Source of the DNA: Rhypophila decipiens | Taxonomy: Eukaryota > Ascomycota > Sordariomycetes > Sordariales > Naviculisporaceae | DNA: 46,883 nt | Direction: 5' to 3' | Assembly (NCBI GenBank): GCA_033297075.1 | Contig: MU858294.1 | Span: forward strand, 1-46,883 | In this document: positions 46,790 through 46,883 of the stretch, piece by piece | Layout: every line of letters starts with the position of its first letter | Numbering within the stretch: the stretch's first letter is position 1 | The notes under the pieces: model-generated | The model's input: the letters and a program-made list of their open reading frames with translations, nothing else | Told to the model about the DNA's origin: nothing | Databases searched by the model: none | Position numbers and translations under genes: made by a program

Positions 46790-46883
46790 TGTCACGGGCC
46801 AGTTAGGCCGTGCTTGCCAGCACTATATAGTCTACTACACTAGAACTGCATAGCAAGCAGTTCATAGTACCCTTTTGGGTCGT
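46790..46883. mobile_element. Possible LTR start, truncated by the window end
   Basis: From 46790 the sequence TGTCACGGGCC begins with TG and resembles the 5' end of fungal LTRs, which often start TGTCACG. A TATA-like CTATATAGTC follows at about 46824. The end of the window cuts it off, so neither a closing CA, a second LTR nor any retrotransposon protein can be seen. It could equally be unrelated intergenic sequence. Confidence 0.35.

Overview
The window reads as nuclear DNA of a filamentous ascomycete, most likely a sordariomycete and probably a member of the Sordariales. The evidence is: genes split by short introns (about 50-110 nt) with GTRNGT-type donors and CTRAC/CTGAC branch sites; a pyr-4-type orotidine-5'-phosphate decarboxylase carrying the acidic/Ser-rich insertion of filamentous ascomycetes; a HET-C heterokaryon-incompatibility protein; a fungal Zn2Cys6 regulator; and a repeat that shows C-to-T/G-to-A decay of the RIP kind. 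In Neurospora crassa het-c and pyr-4 are linked on linkage group II, and here they lie about 8.5 kb apart, so the segment looks like the equivalent chromosome region. The first 93 bases are pure C and look like a contig-end artefact.

Layout. 1-5.5 kb: a small mitochondrial-type conserved protein (minus), then gene-poor DNA ending in an AT-rich inverted repeat with RIP-like differences. 5.5-7.5 kb: a nine-exon PLP aminotransferase (minus). 10.0-11.1 kb: a von Willebrand factor A protein (plus). 11.6-11.9 kb: a 222-bp MITE with 40-bp perfect terminal inverted repeats flanked by TA. 12-13.9 kb: repeat-rich non-coding DNA. 14.0-16.3 kb: a four-exon coiled-coil protein of unknown role (minus). 16.3-23.6 kb: a 7.3-kb gene-free stretch holding a degenerate tandem array of about nine intron-like units. 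23.6-25.5 kb: an RBM39/Rsd1-type RS-RRM splicing factor (minus). 26.7-27.9 kb: the sphingolipid fatty-acid 2-hydroxylase Scs7 (minus). 29.7-32.2 kb: het-c (plus), head-to-head with scs7. 33.7-34.4 kb: two intron-containing tRNA-Thr genes (minus). 35.5-36.6 kb: phosphatidylinositol synthase (minus). 40.8-41.9 kb: pyr-4 (plus). 43.0-46.1 kb: a 999-residue Zn2Cys6 transcription factor (plus). 46.1-46.9 kb: a minisatellite and a probable LTR start cut by the window edge.

The genes are independent housekeeping and accessory fungal genes, not an operon or an obvious biosynthetic cluster. Two membrane-lipid genes (scs7 and PI synthase) bracket het-c, but no functional link can be claimed from position alone. 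The least explained element is the 18.6-19.8 kb array, whose units each resemble a short fungal intron joined to a purine-rich exon-like block. Exon coordinates were worked out by hand from splice motifs and reading-frame continuity and have not been checked against transcripts.
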